Counted from the stretch's first letter, positions 1 to 5,003 are shown. The stretch: 5,003 nt of DNA from an uncultured Phascolarctobacterium sp. (GCA_934234275.1 CAKQHU010000108.1:1-5003), one strand, 5' to 3'. Notes: a model not told the origin generated them from the letters alone. A program made the numbers and translations.

Positions 1-32
1 TTCGCTTCATGATATACTCATACTCATCAAAA

Positions 33-74
33 AACGTAAAAGGCGTCCGGCGGCAAACGGACGCTTTTTGCGTT
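33..74. terminator. Bidirectional rho-independent terminator-like hairpin 1
   Basis: AACGTAAAAGGCGTCCG (33-49) pairs with CGGACGCTTTTTGCGTT (58-74) over 17 positions, including two G-U wobbles, around an 8-nt loop. The GC-rich core GCGTCCG/CGGACGC is followed by TTTTT on the plus strand. On the minus strand the same core is followed by CTTTTACGTTTTTT. It could end a rightward gene lying left of the window as well as leftward transcripts from the gene at 280-861. Confidence 0.7.
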
Positions 75-86
75 GTGTGCAAAAAC

Positions 87-125
87 ACAAAACCCCGTGA
101 CCTGTAAAAGGCTACGGGGTTTTGT
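87..125. terminator. Bidirectional rho-independent terminator-like hairpin 2
   Basis: ACAAAACCCCGT (87-98) pairs perfectly with ACGGGGTTTTGT (114-125). A short inner CCT/AGG pairing (101-103 with 109-111) extends the stem. The plus strand has TTTT within and after the 3' arm. The minus strand reads CGGGGTTTTGTGTTTTTG, a good terminator tail for the leftward gene at 280-861. Together with the hairpin at 33-74 it forms a tandem, two-way transcription stop. Confidence 0.7.
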
Positions 126-154
126 ATTTGATGAGTATTGAGTAGAAAAAAGGG

Positions 155-209
155 TTGAGCTGCAGCTTGTGTTGCCGCACAAGCTGCAAAGTATATAGCA
201 AAAGCTCAA
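155..209 (-). other. 3'-flank stem-loop of the Spy/CpxP-like gene
   Basis: TGCAGCTTGTG (161-171) and CACAAGCTGCA (178-188) form a perfect 11-bp hairpin with a 6-nt loop. It is enclosed by TTGAGC (155-160) and GCTCAA (204-209). Read on the minus strand, in the direction of the gene ending at 280, the structure is followed by ACCCTTTTTT, so it may be a first, imperfect terminator or a stable 3' end. The rest of 145-279 is AT-rich and I see nothing else in it. Assignment to the minus strand is inferred from the T-run position. Confidence 0.45.
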
Positions 210-279
210 AGGGGATGATGCTTTTTACTATCGAAAATGAAAGGGAAAAGGTTTAAATAAAAATTAAAATATTGTTATA

Positions 280-861
280 TCAGAAGTGTCTGTGAAGATG
301 GTGATGATGCAGGTGCTTAAGGTGAATATCGCCTTTGTAATGCTTGTAGCCGCGGAATTCACCTTTGTGATGTTTGGGCGGCTTCGGCGGCAGCGGTTTG
401 TTAGCTCTTACTGCTTCGCGTTGCTCGGGAGTCATGTTCTGCAGGCGTTCATGACGAGCCCGGCGGTTCGCCATATCGTCTTTAATGAATTGCTGCACTT
501 CGGCCTTTTGCGCCGGGGTGAGCTTAGCCATGGTTTCCTTAGCGTATTTTTTGTGTGCTTCCTTGCGATCTTTACGCATTTTTTCTACAGCCTTTTCACG
601 CTGCTCGGGTGTCATGCTTTTCCATTCCGCGCGCAGCTTCTGGTGCTCGGCACGTTGCTCAGGTGTAAGCTTAGGACCTTGACGGTGCATCCTGTGAGCC
701 GGTGGCGGGCAGGGGCGGTCTGCGTCATTTTCGTGCAGAATGGTATTTACACGCTCTTTCATAGTAAGTTGTGCCTGATCTTCCGGTGTAGCTGCAAAAG
801 CACTGCTGCAGAAGGCTGTCAAAACAGCACCGGCGATGAGAATTTTTTTCATGTTCAACAT
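280..861 (-). CDS. Secreted Spy/CpxP-like LTxxQ-motif protein with histidine-rich C-terminus
   Basis: Exported protein of 193 residues. Residues 1-23 form a signal peptide (MKK, hydrophobic core, then SAFA before ATPEDQ), so the mature protein should be periplasmic. The mature part is charged and helical, with four repeats of the Spy/CpxP-type motif: LTPEQR at 65, MTPEQR at 83, LTPAQK at 114 and MTPEQR at 143. Spy and CpxP of enterobacteria carry two such motifs and act as periplasmic chaperone and stress-feedback proteins. The tail (164-193) has 11 histidines, including HHHH at 185-188, plausibly metal-binding (inference). The ATG at 861 is chosen because AGGAG (874-870 on the minus strand) lies 8 nt upstream; the GTG at 870 overlaps that site and the ATG at 852 is too far away. 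It is transcribed divergently from the two-component operon, as cpxP is from cpxRA. Family membership rests on motifs only; exact function is unproven. Confidence 0.8.
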   Translation of the reverse strand: MLNMKKILIAGAVLTAFCSSAFAATPEDQAQLTMKERVNTILHENDADRPCPPPAHRMHRQGPKLTPEQRAEHQKLRAEWKSMTPEQREKAVEKMRKDRKEAHKKYAKETMAKLTPAQKAEVQQFIKDDMANRRARHERLQNMTPEQREAVRANKPLPPKPPKHHKGEFRGYKHYKGDIHLKHLHHHHLHRHF

Positions 862-910
862 TAGAATCACTCCTTATATCTTTAAATCGTTTAGTGAAAT
901 ATTGCTTTGA

Positions 911-939
911 TTAAGGCCCGGCTTTTAGCTGTTCCTTAA
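911..939. repeat. Inverted repeat TTAAGG-N17-CCTTAA in the leader of the Spy-like gene
   Basis: TTAAGG (911-916) and CCTTAA (934-939) are perfect inverted halves separated by 17 nt. They lie 50-78 nt upstream of the start codon at 861. If the promoter proposed at 950-978 is right, the repeat falls inside the transcribed leader and could be an RNA stem or a downstream operator. Six-base arms can arise by chance in AT-rich sequence. Confidence 0.3.
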
Positions 940-949
940 CTTTGCTTAT

Positions 950-978
950 ATTGTACAGGCATTTTATGACTTTTTTAT
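950..978 (-). promoter_or_regulatory. Possible promoter of the Spy-like gene
   Basis: On the minus strand TACAAT (955-950) resembles a -10 box. Seventeen bases upstream the -35 position reads ATAAAA (978-973), a poor match to TTGACA, and it lies inside the phased repeats at 962-1000. A good -10 with a -35 replaced by activator sites is how OmpR/PhoB-class regulators usually work. This gives a leader of about 80 nt. It is a weak call from hexamers alone. Confidence 0.3.
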
Positions 979-1000
979 GTTTTTAGACTTAATTTAGGCT
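962..1000. promoter_or_regulatory. Phased direct repeats, candidate response-regulator operator
   Basis: TTTTATG occurs at 962-968 and 973-979, exactly 11 bp apart. TTTAGACT at 982-989 and TTTAGGCT at 993-1000 are also 11 bp apart and match at 7 of 8 bases. Read on the minus strand these are four TAAA-cored units, such as AGTCTAAA and GTCATAAA. OmpR-family regulators bind direct repeats spaced by about one helical turn. The block lies between the divergent Spy-like gene and the regulator gene and would overlap the -35 position of the former. Assignment to this regulator is inference, and AT-richness raises the chance of coincidence. Confidence 0.4.
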
Positions 1001-1026
1001 GAAAAATATCTTTTTTTGCGTCATAC

Positions 1027-1061
1027 TTTTAACACACATAGACGTTAAAATGTAATATAAT
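1027..1061 (+). promoter_or_regulatory. Promoter region of the two-component operon with overlapping inverted repeat
   Basis: TATAAT (1056-1061) is a perfect -10 box 30 bp before the start codon at 1092. The -35 position 17 bp upstream reads CACACA (1033-1038), which is not a consensus. A perfect inverted repeat, TTTTAAC (1027-1033) and GTTAAAA (1044-1050) with a 10-nt spacer, covers this -35 area, so a regulator probably binds there, either replacing or blocking the -35 contact. The -10 call is good; the operator is inferred. Confidence 0.5.
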
Positions 1062-1077
1062 GAAAGAAAAGCAGCTT

Positions 1078-1084
1078 AAGGAGG
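1078..1084 (+). promoter_or_regulatory. Strong ribosome binding site of the response regulator
   Basis: AAGGAGG is a full Shine-Dalgarno match placed 7 nt before the ATG at 1092. It fixes that start codon and points to efficient translation of the first gene of the operon. Confidence 0.85.
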
Positions 1085-1091
1085 TTCCGCA

Positions 1092-1790
1092 ATGAAGAAA
1101 ATACTTATCGCTGATGATAATAAACAGATTACGACAATTTTATCCGGTTATGCCAAGAAGGAGGGCTTTGAGCCGGTTGTTGCGCTGGACGGAGCAGAGG
1201 CACTGGATAAATATCTGCAGTATGAGCATGAAATTGCTGTCGTGCTGCTGGATGTGATGATGCCGGAAATAGATGGCTTTGAAGTTTGCCGCCGTCTGCG
1301 CAAGGAATCCATGGTGCCGATTATTATGATTACGGCGCGTGGTGAGGATTACGACAAGATTATGGGCTTGGATATCGGCGCGGATGATTATGTGATTAAG
1401 CCGTTCAGCGCACCGGAGGTGATGGCCCGCGTGCGTGCGGTACTGCGTCGCCTGGGAGCTCAGGAGCCGGCGAACGCTCAGACCTTGTCTTACGCAAATC
1501 TGTACATTAACTTGGAAAAGTATGCAGTGCAGATTAACGGTGAGGATGTGCCGCTGACAAAAAAGGAAATCGAGCTTTTATGGACGCTGGCGAAAAATTC
1601 TACGAAGGTTTTCAGCCGTGATAATCTGTTGGACAGTATCTGGGGTTATGACTATTTCGGTGACAGCCGTACTGTCGATTCGCATATCAAGCGCCTGCGC
1701 GCTAAGCTGGATAAGTACGAGCACCCTCTGTGGGAAATCAAAACTATCTGGGGCGTAGGCTACCGCTTTGAGGGACACAAGGATGAATAA
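1092..1790 (+). CDS. OmpR/PhoB-class response regulator
   Basis: Cytoplasmic DNA-binding regulator of 232 residues, the usual length for this class. The receiver domain (about 1-120) has the acidic pair D8/D9, the phosphoacceptor D54 in VVLLDVMMPEIDG, the switch residue T81, Y100, and K103 followed by P104. A short linker leads to a winged-helix domain (about 131-228), whose recognition helix RTVDSHIKRLRAKL starts at 193 and whose end carries the typical VGYRF wing. All catalytic residues are present, so it should accept phosphate from the kinase encoded next. The stop overlaps the kinase start by 8 nt. It is first in the operon, and the phased repeats at 962-1000 are its most likely nearby target. 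CpxR-like by position; sequence alone does not separate it from other members, so no gene symbol is given. Confidence 0.95.
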   Translation: MKKILIADDNKQITTILSGYAKKEGFEPVVALDGAEALDKYLQYEHEIAVVLLDVMMPEIDGFEVCRRLRKESMVPIIMITARGEDYDKIMGLDIGADDYVIKPFSAPEVMARVRAVLRRLGAQEPANAQTLSYANLYINLEKYAVQINGEDVPLTKKEIELLWTLAKNSTKVFSRDNLLDSIWGYDYFGDSRTVDSHIKRLRAKLDKYEHPLWEIKTIWGVGYRFEGHKDE

Positions 1791-3345
1791 TAAAATTGCT
1801 TTAAAGCTGACATTGTATTTTTCTGCGGTTCTGCTTGTTTTTGCATTGATTATCGGCGGTGTTTTTTACCAGTTCTTCAAGCAGCAGACGATTGAAATCA
1901 AGGAAAAGGAAATGCGTCTGCGGGCGGAGAAAATTGCCGAAGTGCTGAGTGATAATATGGAGCGTATGGAAAGCCGTCACGGTGACGGTATTGCCAACAG
2001 CAAATTTATCAGCTATCTGGATAATGTGACGCAGGAAATCGTCTGGGTGGTGGACAGCAATCGTCAGCTGAGCATCAATAAGGACAGGGTACAGCGTCAG
2101 CGTCGTGAGGTACAAAAGCACCATGAGCATAGCGGCTTTGGCCTTTTTAAGCGTCCACTGCCGCCGATTGCCTGGAGGGAACCGCCTAAGACTTCTAAGG
2201 AAGCCTATGAAAGACTGCCTGCACAGGTCAGAGAAAAGGTTGAAGAGGGCTTTAGCGGCAAAGAGTTTATTATAGAAGAATATAATCCTGTTCTGGATGG
2301 CATTATGCTGACTGTCGGCAGACCGATTTATGACAGCAAGGGACAGGTAAAGGCTGTGCTTTTGCTGCATTCTCCGGTAGCAGGATTGCAAGATGCTATC
2401 TGGTCGGGCCTGCGCATTCTGCTTATTAGTCTGCTGGTGGCAATGGCTTTGGGCATGTTGCTTTCGGTAGTGCTCAGCTGGCGCTTTACCGGCACGATAG
2501 AAAAAATGAAAAAAATTGCCGAGCGTCTGGCGGAACGTGATTATAGCGCCCGCACCAACATTAAGCAAAATGACGAAATTGGCGAGCTGGCACGTACACT
2601 TGATGTTTTGGCAGAGCGTCTGGAGCTGGCAGATGCCGAAAGCCAGAAGCTGGAAAAGCTGCGCCGCGAGTTTATTGCCAACATTTCGCATGAGCTGCGC
2701 ACGCCTGTAACGGTTATCCGCGGCAGTCTGGAGGCCTTGCGCGACGGTGTAGTTACGGAAAAGGCGGATGTAGAGGAATTCCATGAGCAGATGTATAAGG
2801 AAAGCCTGTTTTTGCAGCGACTGATAAATGATCTGCTGGATTTGTCGCGTTTGCAGAATACAGATTTTCCGATTGAAAAGGCTCCGTTGAACCTTGTCGA
2901 TGTTATGCATGATGCAGTGCGCAGCGGCAGGCAGCTCGGTGCTGATAAAAAGCTGCAGATTACAGGCAGTGCGGATAAGGACATGTACATGCTGAACGGT
3001 GATTACGGACGCTTGCGGCAGATGCTGATGATTTTTTTGCATAACAGCATCAAGTTTTCACCCGAAGGCAGTGAAATTAAGCTGGAGCTGGCAGGCAACA
3101 GGCTGAAGCTGATTGATCATGGCTGCGGTATTAAGGAAGAGGATATTCCGCATGCCTTCGACCGCTTTTATAAGGCGCGCAATGAGCATAATAAGAGCGG
3201 CAGTGGCTTGGGACTGGCAATCGCCAAGCAGATTGCCCAGCGCCATGATATGCAGCTGGAGCTACAGAGCAAGCTCGGCGAAGGTACAACGATTATTATC
3301 AGTCTGCCGCCCGAACTGAAGGAAAAGGAGTATGCGGATGAATAA
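1783..3345 (+). CDS. Membrane sensor histidine kinase, HAMP-HisKA-HATPase
   Basis: Inner-membrane kinase of 520 residues. TM1 is about 8-32, an external sensor region about 33-206, TM2 about 207-233, HAMP about 234-286, then HisKA with the phosphorylated H303 in ISHELRTP. The ATPase domain shows N421 in the N box (LHNSIKFSP), the G1 motif DHGCGI at 445, the F box FDRFYKA at 459 and the G2 motif GSGLGLAI at 473, so it appears active. The sensor part contains HHEH at 113-116 within a basic, proline-rich stretch (101-135), possibly a ligand or metal contact (inference). The ATG at 1783 is preferred because GAGGGA sits 7 nt upstream; the in-frame TTG at 1768 lies upstream of that site. It overlaps the regulator gene by ATGAATAA, implying translational coupling. 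Partner of the response regulator at 1092-1790; the stimulus is unknown. Confidence 0.95.
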   Translation: MNNKIALKLTLYFSAVLLVFALIIGGVFYQFFKQQTIEIKEKEMRLRAEKIAEVLSDNMERMESRHGDGIANSKFISYLDNVTQEIVWVVDSNRQLSINKDRVQRQRREVQKHHEHSGFGLFKRPLPPIAWREPPKTSKEAYERLPAQVREKVEEGFSGKEFIIEEYNPVLDGIMLTVGRPIYDSKGQVKAVLLLHSPVAGLQDAIWSGLRILLISLLVAMALGMLLSVVLSWRFTGTIEKMKKIAERLAERDYSARTNIKQNDEIGELARTLDVLAERLELADAESQKLEKLRREFIANISHELRTPVTVIRGSLEALRDGVVTEKADVEEFHEQMYKESLFLQRLINDLLDLSRLQNTDFPIEKAPLNLVDVMHDAVRSGRQLGADKKLQITGSADKDMYMLNGDYGRLRQMLMIFLHNSIKFSPEGSEIKLELAGNRLKLIDHGCGIKEEDIPHAFDRFYKARNEHNKSGSGLGLAIAKQIAQRHDMQLELQSKLGEGTTIIISLPPELKEKEYADE

Positions 3346-4117
3346 GATGAATTACGGCTGTGAAGGACTTTGCGTTGCTATCAGCGGCGGTACGTCGGGC
3401 ATCGGGCTGGCGGCGGCGTTGTGCTTTTTGGCAGATGGTGCGCGGGTATATATTTTGGGGCGCTCCAAGGAGCGCGGCGCGCAGGCTTTGCGTTATCTGG
3501 AGAAGCAGACAGGAAAGCAGGCAGTGTATATTTCCTGTGATGTAACGAAGCAGGCTGAATGCAAGGCTGCAGTGGCAAAGATTGCTGAGCAGGAGGGCAA
3601 GCCTGACTGGCAGCTGGATATTTTGGTCAACAGCGCCGGCTTTTATCGTGAGCAGCGTCTGGAGCAGCTTACGGAAGCAGATTTTGATGCGATGATGAAC
3701 GTCAACGTTAAAGGCATGATGTTCTTGACGCAGGCAGCGCTGCCTTATCTGCGGAGTAAAAGCAGCGTGGTAAATATTGCGTCGGATGCTGCTGTCAGCG
3801 GCAATTACGGCTGTGCGCTTTATTGTGCGACTAAAGGTGCGGTGGTGGCGTTTACCAGAGCGCTGGCGCTTGATCTGGCGCCGAGCGTGCGCGTGAACTG
3901 CGTCTGCCCGGCAGACGTTGATACGCCGCTGCTGGAGCAGCAGCTTGCTGATGCGAACGGCGGTTATACGCTGGCGGATGTAGCTGCAGCCTATCCTCTG
4001 CAGCGGATTGCGGCAGCCGGTGAGGTTGCGCACGTAATCTGCAGTCTGGCGTCCCCTGCCAACAGCTTTATGACCGGCAGCATTGTAACTGTCGACGGCG
4101 GGCTGACGGCCGGATGA
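3338..4117 (+). CDS. Classical short-chain dehydrogenase/reductase (FabG-like SDR)
   Basis: Cytoplasmic NAD(P)-dependent oxidoreductase of 259 residues, typical for classical SDRs. The nucleotide-binding glycine motif SGGTSGIG is at 16-23, D68 in CDVT contacts the adenine ring, and NSAG is at 98-101. The catalytic set N123, S149, Y162 and K166 (YCATK) is complete with the standard 13-residue Ser-Tyr spacing. R42 after the second strand suggests NADP(H) preference (inference). The usual PG after the active site is PA (191-192). The start at 3338 has AAGGAG 7 nt upstream; the ATG at 3332 is only 1 nt from it. The gene overlaps the kinase by ATGAATAA and is last in the operon before a terminator. 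The substrate is unknown: FabG-type ketoacyl, sugar and alcohol dehydrogenases share these motifs. The link to signalling is the odd point. Confidence 0.9.
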   Translation: MNKMNYGCEGLCVAISGGTSGIGLAAALCFLADGARVYILGRSKERGAQALRYLEKQTGKQAVYISCDVTKQAECKAAVAKIAEQEGKPDWQLDILVNSAGFYREQRLEQLTEADFDAMMNVNVKGMMFLTQAALPYLRSKSSVVNIASDAAVSGNYGCALYCATKGAVVAFTRALALDLAPSVRVNCVCPADVDTPLLEQQLADANGGYTLADVAAAYPLQRIAAAGEVAHVICSLASPANSFMTGSIVTVDGGLTAG

Positions 4118-4141
4118 ATATTGTAAATATTGAATTGCGGT

Positions 4142-4187
4142 AAAACAGGTAAAGAGCAGGTAAAGAATTTTTCTTTGCCTGTTTTTT
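4142..4187 (+). terminator. Rho-independent terminator of the operon
   Basis: CAGGTAAAGAA (4157-4167) pairs with TTCTTTGCCTG (4171-4181) over 11 bp, with one G-U pair and a 3-nt loop, and is followed by six T. It begins 24 nt after the SDR stop codon. An alternative fold pairs AAAACAGGTAAAG (4142-4154) with CTTTGCCTGTTTT (4173-4185), because the 5' arm is duplicated. Either fold ends transcription before murI. Confidence 0.85.
4146..4167 (+). repeat. Tandem 11-bp repeat forming a duplicated terminator arm
   Basis: CAGGTAAAGAG (4146-4156) is followed directly by CAGGTAAAGAA (4157-4167), identical at 10 of 11 bases. Both copies can pair with the same 3' arm of the terminator. The unit gives GTAAA-N6-GTAAA, which happens to match the spacing pattern described for enterobacterial CpxR sites. 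Slippage duplication is the simplest explanation. Confidence 0.7.
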
Positions 4188-4217
4188 ATATACGCAAACG
4201 TATATAAGTGATATAAT
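4186..4217 (+). promoter_or_regulatory. murI promoter with overlapping palindrome
   Basis: TATAAT (4212-4217) preceded by TGA (4209-4211) makes an extended -10 box, 40 bp before the murI start. The -35 position reads TATACG (4189-4194), a weak match. A perfect 9-bp inverted repeat with loop CAAA (TTATATACG at 4186-4194 with CGTATATAA at 4199-4207) covers the -35 region and spacer. It may be an operator, or, as RNA, a second stem after the terminator. Confidence 0.55.
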
Positions 4218-4256
4218 TAATGTATTAAAGTATAAAAAATACGGGAGGGTATTTTT

Positions 4257-5003
4257 ATGGATAAAATGCAGCCCATTGGCGTACTTGATTCGGGAGTCGG
4301 CGGTCTGTCGGTTTTGAAATGCCTGCATCAGATGCTGCCGCACGAGGATTTTATTTATGTAGGTGATACTGCACGTACGCCTTACGGCACACGCAGTGAA
4401 CAAGAAATCCGTGGTTTTGTGGGCGAAATAATCGATTGGCTGGCAGCCAAAAACGTTAAGCAGGTAGTCATAGCCTGCAATACGCTGACGATGCTCGGTG
4501 TAGACAGTTTGCGGGGGACGCATCCGTTCAGTGTTGTCGGGATGTCCAAGGGGGCGCAGCAGCTGTTGGCGGCCAGTCCGAATAAGAAAATCGGCGTGTT
4601 GGCAACGCAGTTTACTATTGCCAGCGGGCTGCACAAAAAGGCTATTCTTGCCGCTGATGCGCAAGCGCAGGTTTATCCTGTGGCCTGCCCCAAGTTTGTG
4701 CCGTTAATCGAAGGCGAGCAGTTTGACAGCCCGGAGCTGCGGCAGGCTATCGCCGAGTATACCGAGCCTTTTAAAAAAGCGGGCGTTGAAGCAGTGATTT
4801 TGTCCTGCACGCATTATCCTTTTATCAAAGAACAAATTGAAGCAGATTTAGGACCGAAGGTAAAGGTGCTTGACCCGGCGGCTGCCACCAGTGCCGACGC
4901 CATTGCGGCACTTAAAGAGGAAGGCCTGCTGCGTACAGAAGGCAAGGGACGTCTGCAGGTTTGCTGCACGGCTGATTTGGCAAGAGTAGAGCGCTTGGCA
5001 GGC
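4257..5003 (+). CDS. murI: Glutamate racemase, 3' end outside the window
   Basis: Cofactor-independent racemase making D-glutamate from L-glutamate for peptidoglycan, in the cytoplasm. The visible 249 residues are open to the window edge; the family is usually about 250-275 long, so little is missing. Seen motifs: DSGVGG at 11-16, GDTARTPYG at 36-44, the first catalytic cysteine C74 in ACNT, and the second, C184, in SCTHYPF. Both cysteines of the two-base mechanism are therefore present. The segment after the first cysteine reads LTMLGVDSLR rather than the common AS-A-AL pattern, and GMSKGA (95-100) lacks the proline of the usual PGA motif, so it is a somewhat divergent member. The start is supported by GGGAGGG (4243-4249), whose GGAGG core lies 8 nt upstream. 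It has its own promoter after the operon terminator, so it is probably not co-transcribed with the SDR gene. Confidence 0.92.
   Translation, partial: MDKMQPIGVLDSGVGGLSVLKCLHQMLPHEDFIYVGDTARTPYGTRSEQEIRGFVGEIIDWLAAKNVKQVVIACNTLTMLGVDSLRGTHPFSVVGMSKGAQQLLAASPNKKIGVLATQFTIASGLHKKAILAADAQAQVYPVACPKFVPLIEGEQFDSPELRQAIAEYTEPFKKAGVEAVILSCTHYPFIKEQIEADLGPKVKVLDPAAATSADAIAALKEEGLLRTEGKGRLQVCCTADLARVERLAG

Larger units (their letters stand above)
15..144. repeat. Nested palindromic element: outer inverted repeat enclosing two hairpins
   Basis: The outer arms, TACTCATACTCATCAAA at 15-31 and its near-exact reverse complement at 127-144, pair over 17 bp with one bulged T at 138. Inside lie two strong stem-loops (33-74 and 87-125), so the 130-nt block can fold as a multi-branched structure with roughly three quarters of its bases paired. 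A small alternative hairpin, TTGTGT/ACACAA (73-78 with 85-90), overlaps both inner stems. There is no ORF that looks real inside and no obvious target-site duplication outside the arms. It could be a paired terminator region between convergent genes, a short non-autonomous repeat, or a structured RNA. The pairing is seen directly; the role is not known. Confidence 0.6.

Noticed and set aside
27..209. Small cysteine- and serine-rich minus-strand frame of 60 codons
   Set aside because: It is encoded by the hairpin block itself and has no ribosome binding site or coding signature.
808..810. Cysteine 18 of the Spy-like signal peptide as a lipoprotein site
   Set aside because: The preceding residues TAF do not fit a lipobox, because phenylalanine at -1 is not accepted. 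The SAFA signal peptidase I site is better.
286..864. Open frame of 192 codons on the plus strand opposite the Spy-like gene
   Set aside because: It lies antisense to a gene with a clear signal peptide, family motifs and ribosome binding site. Its own product has no recognisable domain and no Shine-Dalgarno site.
1801..3042. Minus-strand open frame of 413 codons across the histidine kinase gene
   Set aside because: The plus strand encodes a kinase with every expected motif. The antisense product is compositionally odd and has no domain, so it is a shadow of the codon usage.
3460..3475. GCGCTCC-AA-GGAGCGC perfect hairpin
   Set aside because: It lies within the SDR coding sequence, has only a 2-nt loop and no T-run. 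It is best explained by the codons for GRSKERG.
3299..4033. Minus-strand open frame of 244 codons across the SDR gene
   Set aside because: It is antisense to a complete SDR with an intact catalytic set, and its product is arginine-rich with no recognisable motif.
4068..4664. Minus-strand open frame of 198 codons spanning the SDR end, the terminator and murI
   Set aside because: It runs through a strong terminator and promoter and opposite murI, with no supporting motif.
1..5003. CRISPR array, tRNA, rRNA, transposase or phage gene
   Set aside because: No regularly spaced repeats, cloverleaf, rRNA-like stretch or transposase/integrase motif was seen on either strand.

Overview
The window looks like chromosome from a diderm Firmicute of the Negativicutes type (Veillonella, Phascolarctobacterium or Acidaminococcus relatives). 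This is inference. Moderate GC content and strong AGGAGG-type ribosome binding sites suggest a Firmicute, while a secreted Spy/CpxP-like protein, normally periplasmic, suggests an outer membrane. I cannot name a species.

Layout. Positions 1-144 carry no gene. They hold a strongly structured block: two T-flanked hairpins (33-74 and 87-125) inside a 17-bp outer inverted repeat (15-31 with 127-144). Positions 145-279 are the 3' flank of a minus-strand gene and contain a further 11-bp perfect hairpin. The minus-strand gene (280-861) encodes a small exported protein with four LTPEQ/MTPEQ motifs and a histidine-rich tail. A 230-bp divergent control region follows (862-1091). It contains 11-bp-phased direct repeats, two inverted repeats and promoter-like hexamers.

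Rightward from 1092 is a tight three-gene operon: an OmpR-class response regulator, a membrane sensor histidine kinase, and a classical short-chain dehydrogenase/reductase (SDR). Both junctions overlap by the same eight bases, ATGAATAA. A rho-independent terminator with a duplicated 5' arm (4142-4187) closes the operon. A separate promoter then drives murI (glutamate racemase), which runs off the right edge of the window.

How the genes may work together. A CpxP/Spy-like gene transcribed divergently from its regulator-kinase pair is the arrangement of cpxP-cpxRA in enterobacteria. The likely reading is an envelope-stress or metal-responsive module: the kinase senses the periplasm, the regulator acts on the shared intergenic region, and the Spy-like protein is an output or feedback component. 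The SDR translationally coupled to the kinase is the unexpected part, and its substrate cannot be read from the sequence. I see no mobile-element gene, CRISPR array, tRNA or rRNA. I found no clearly new system; the most unusual items are the nested palindrome at the left edge and the composition of the CpxPRA-like locus.
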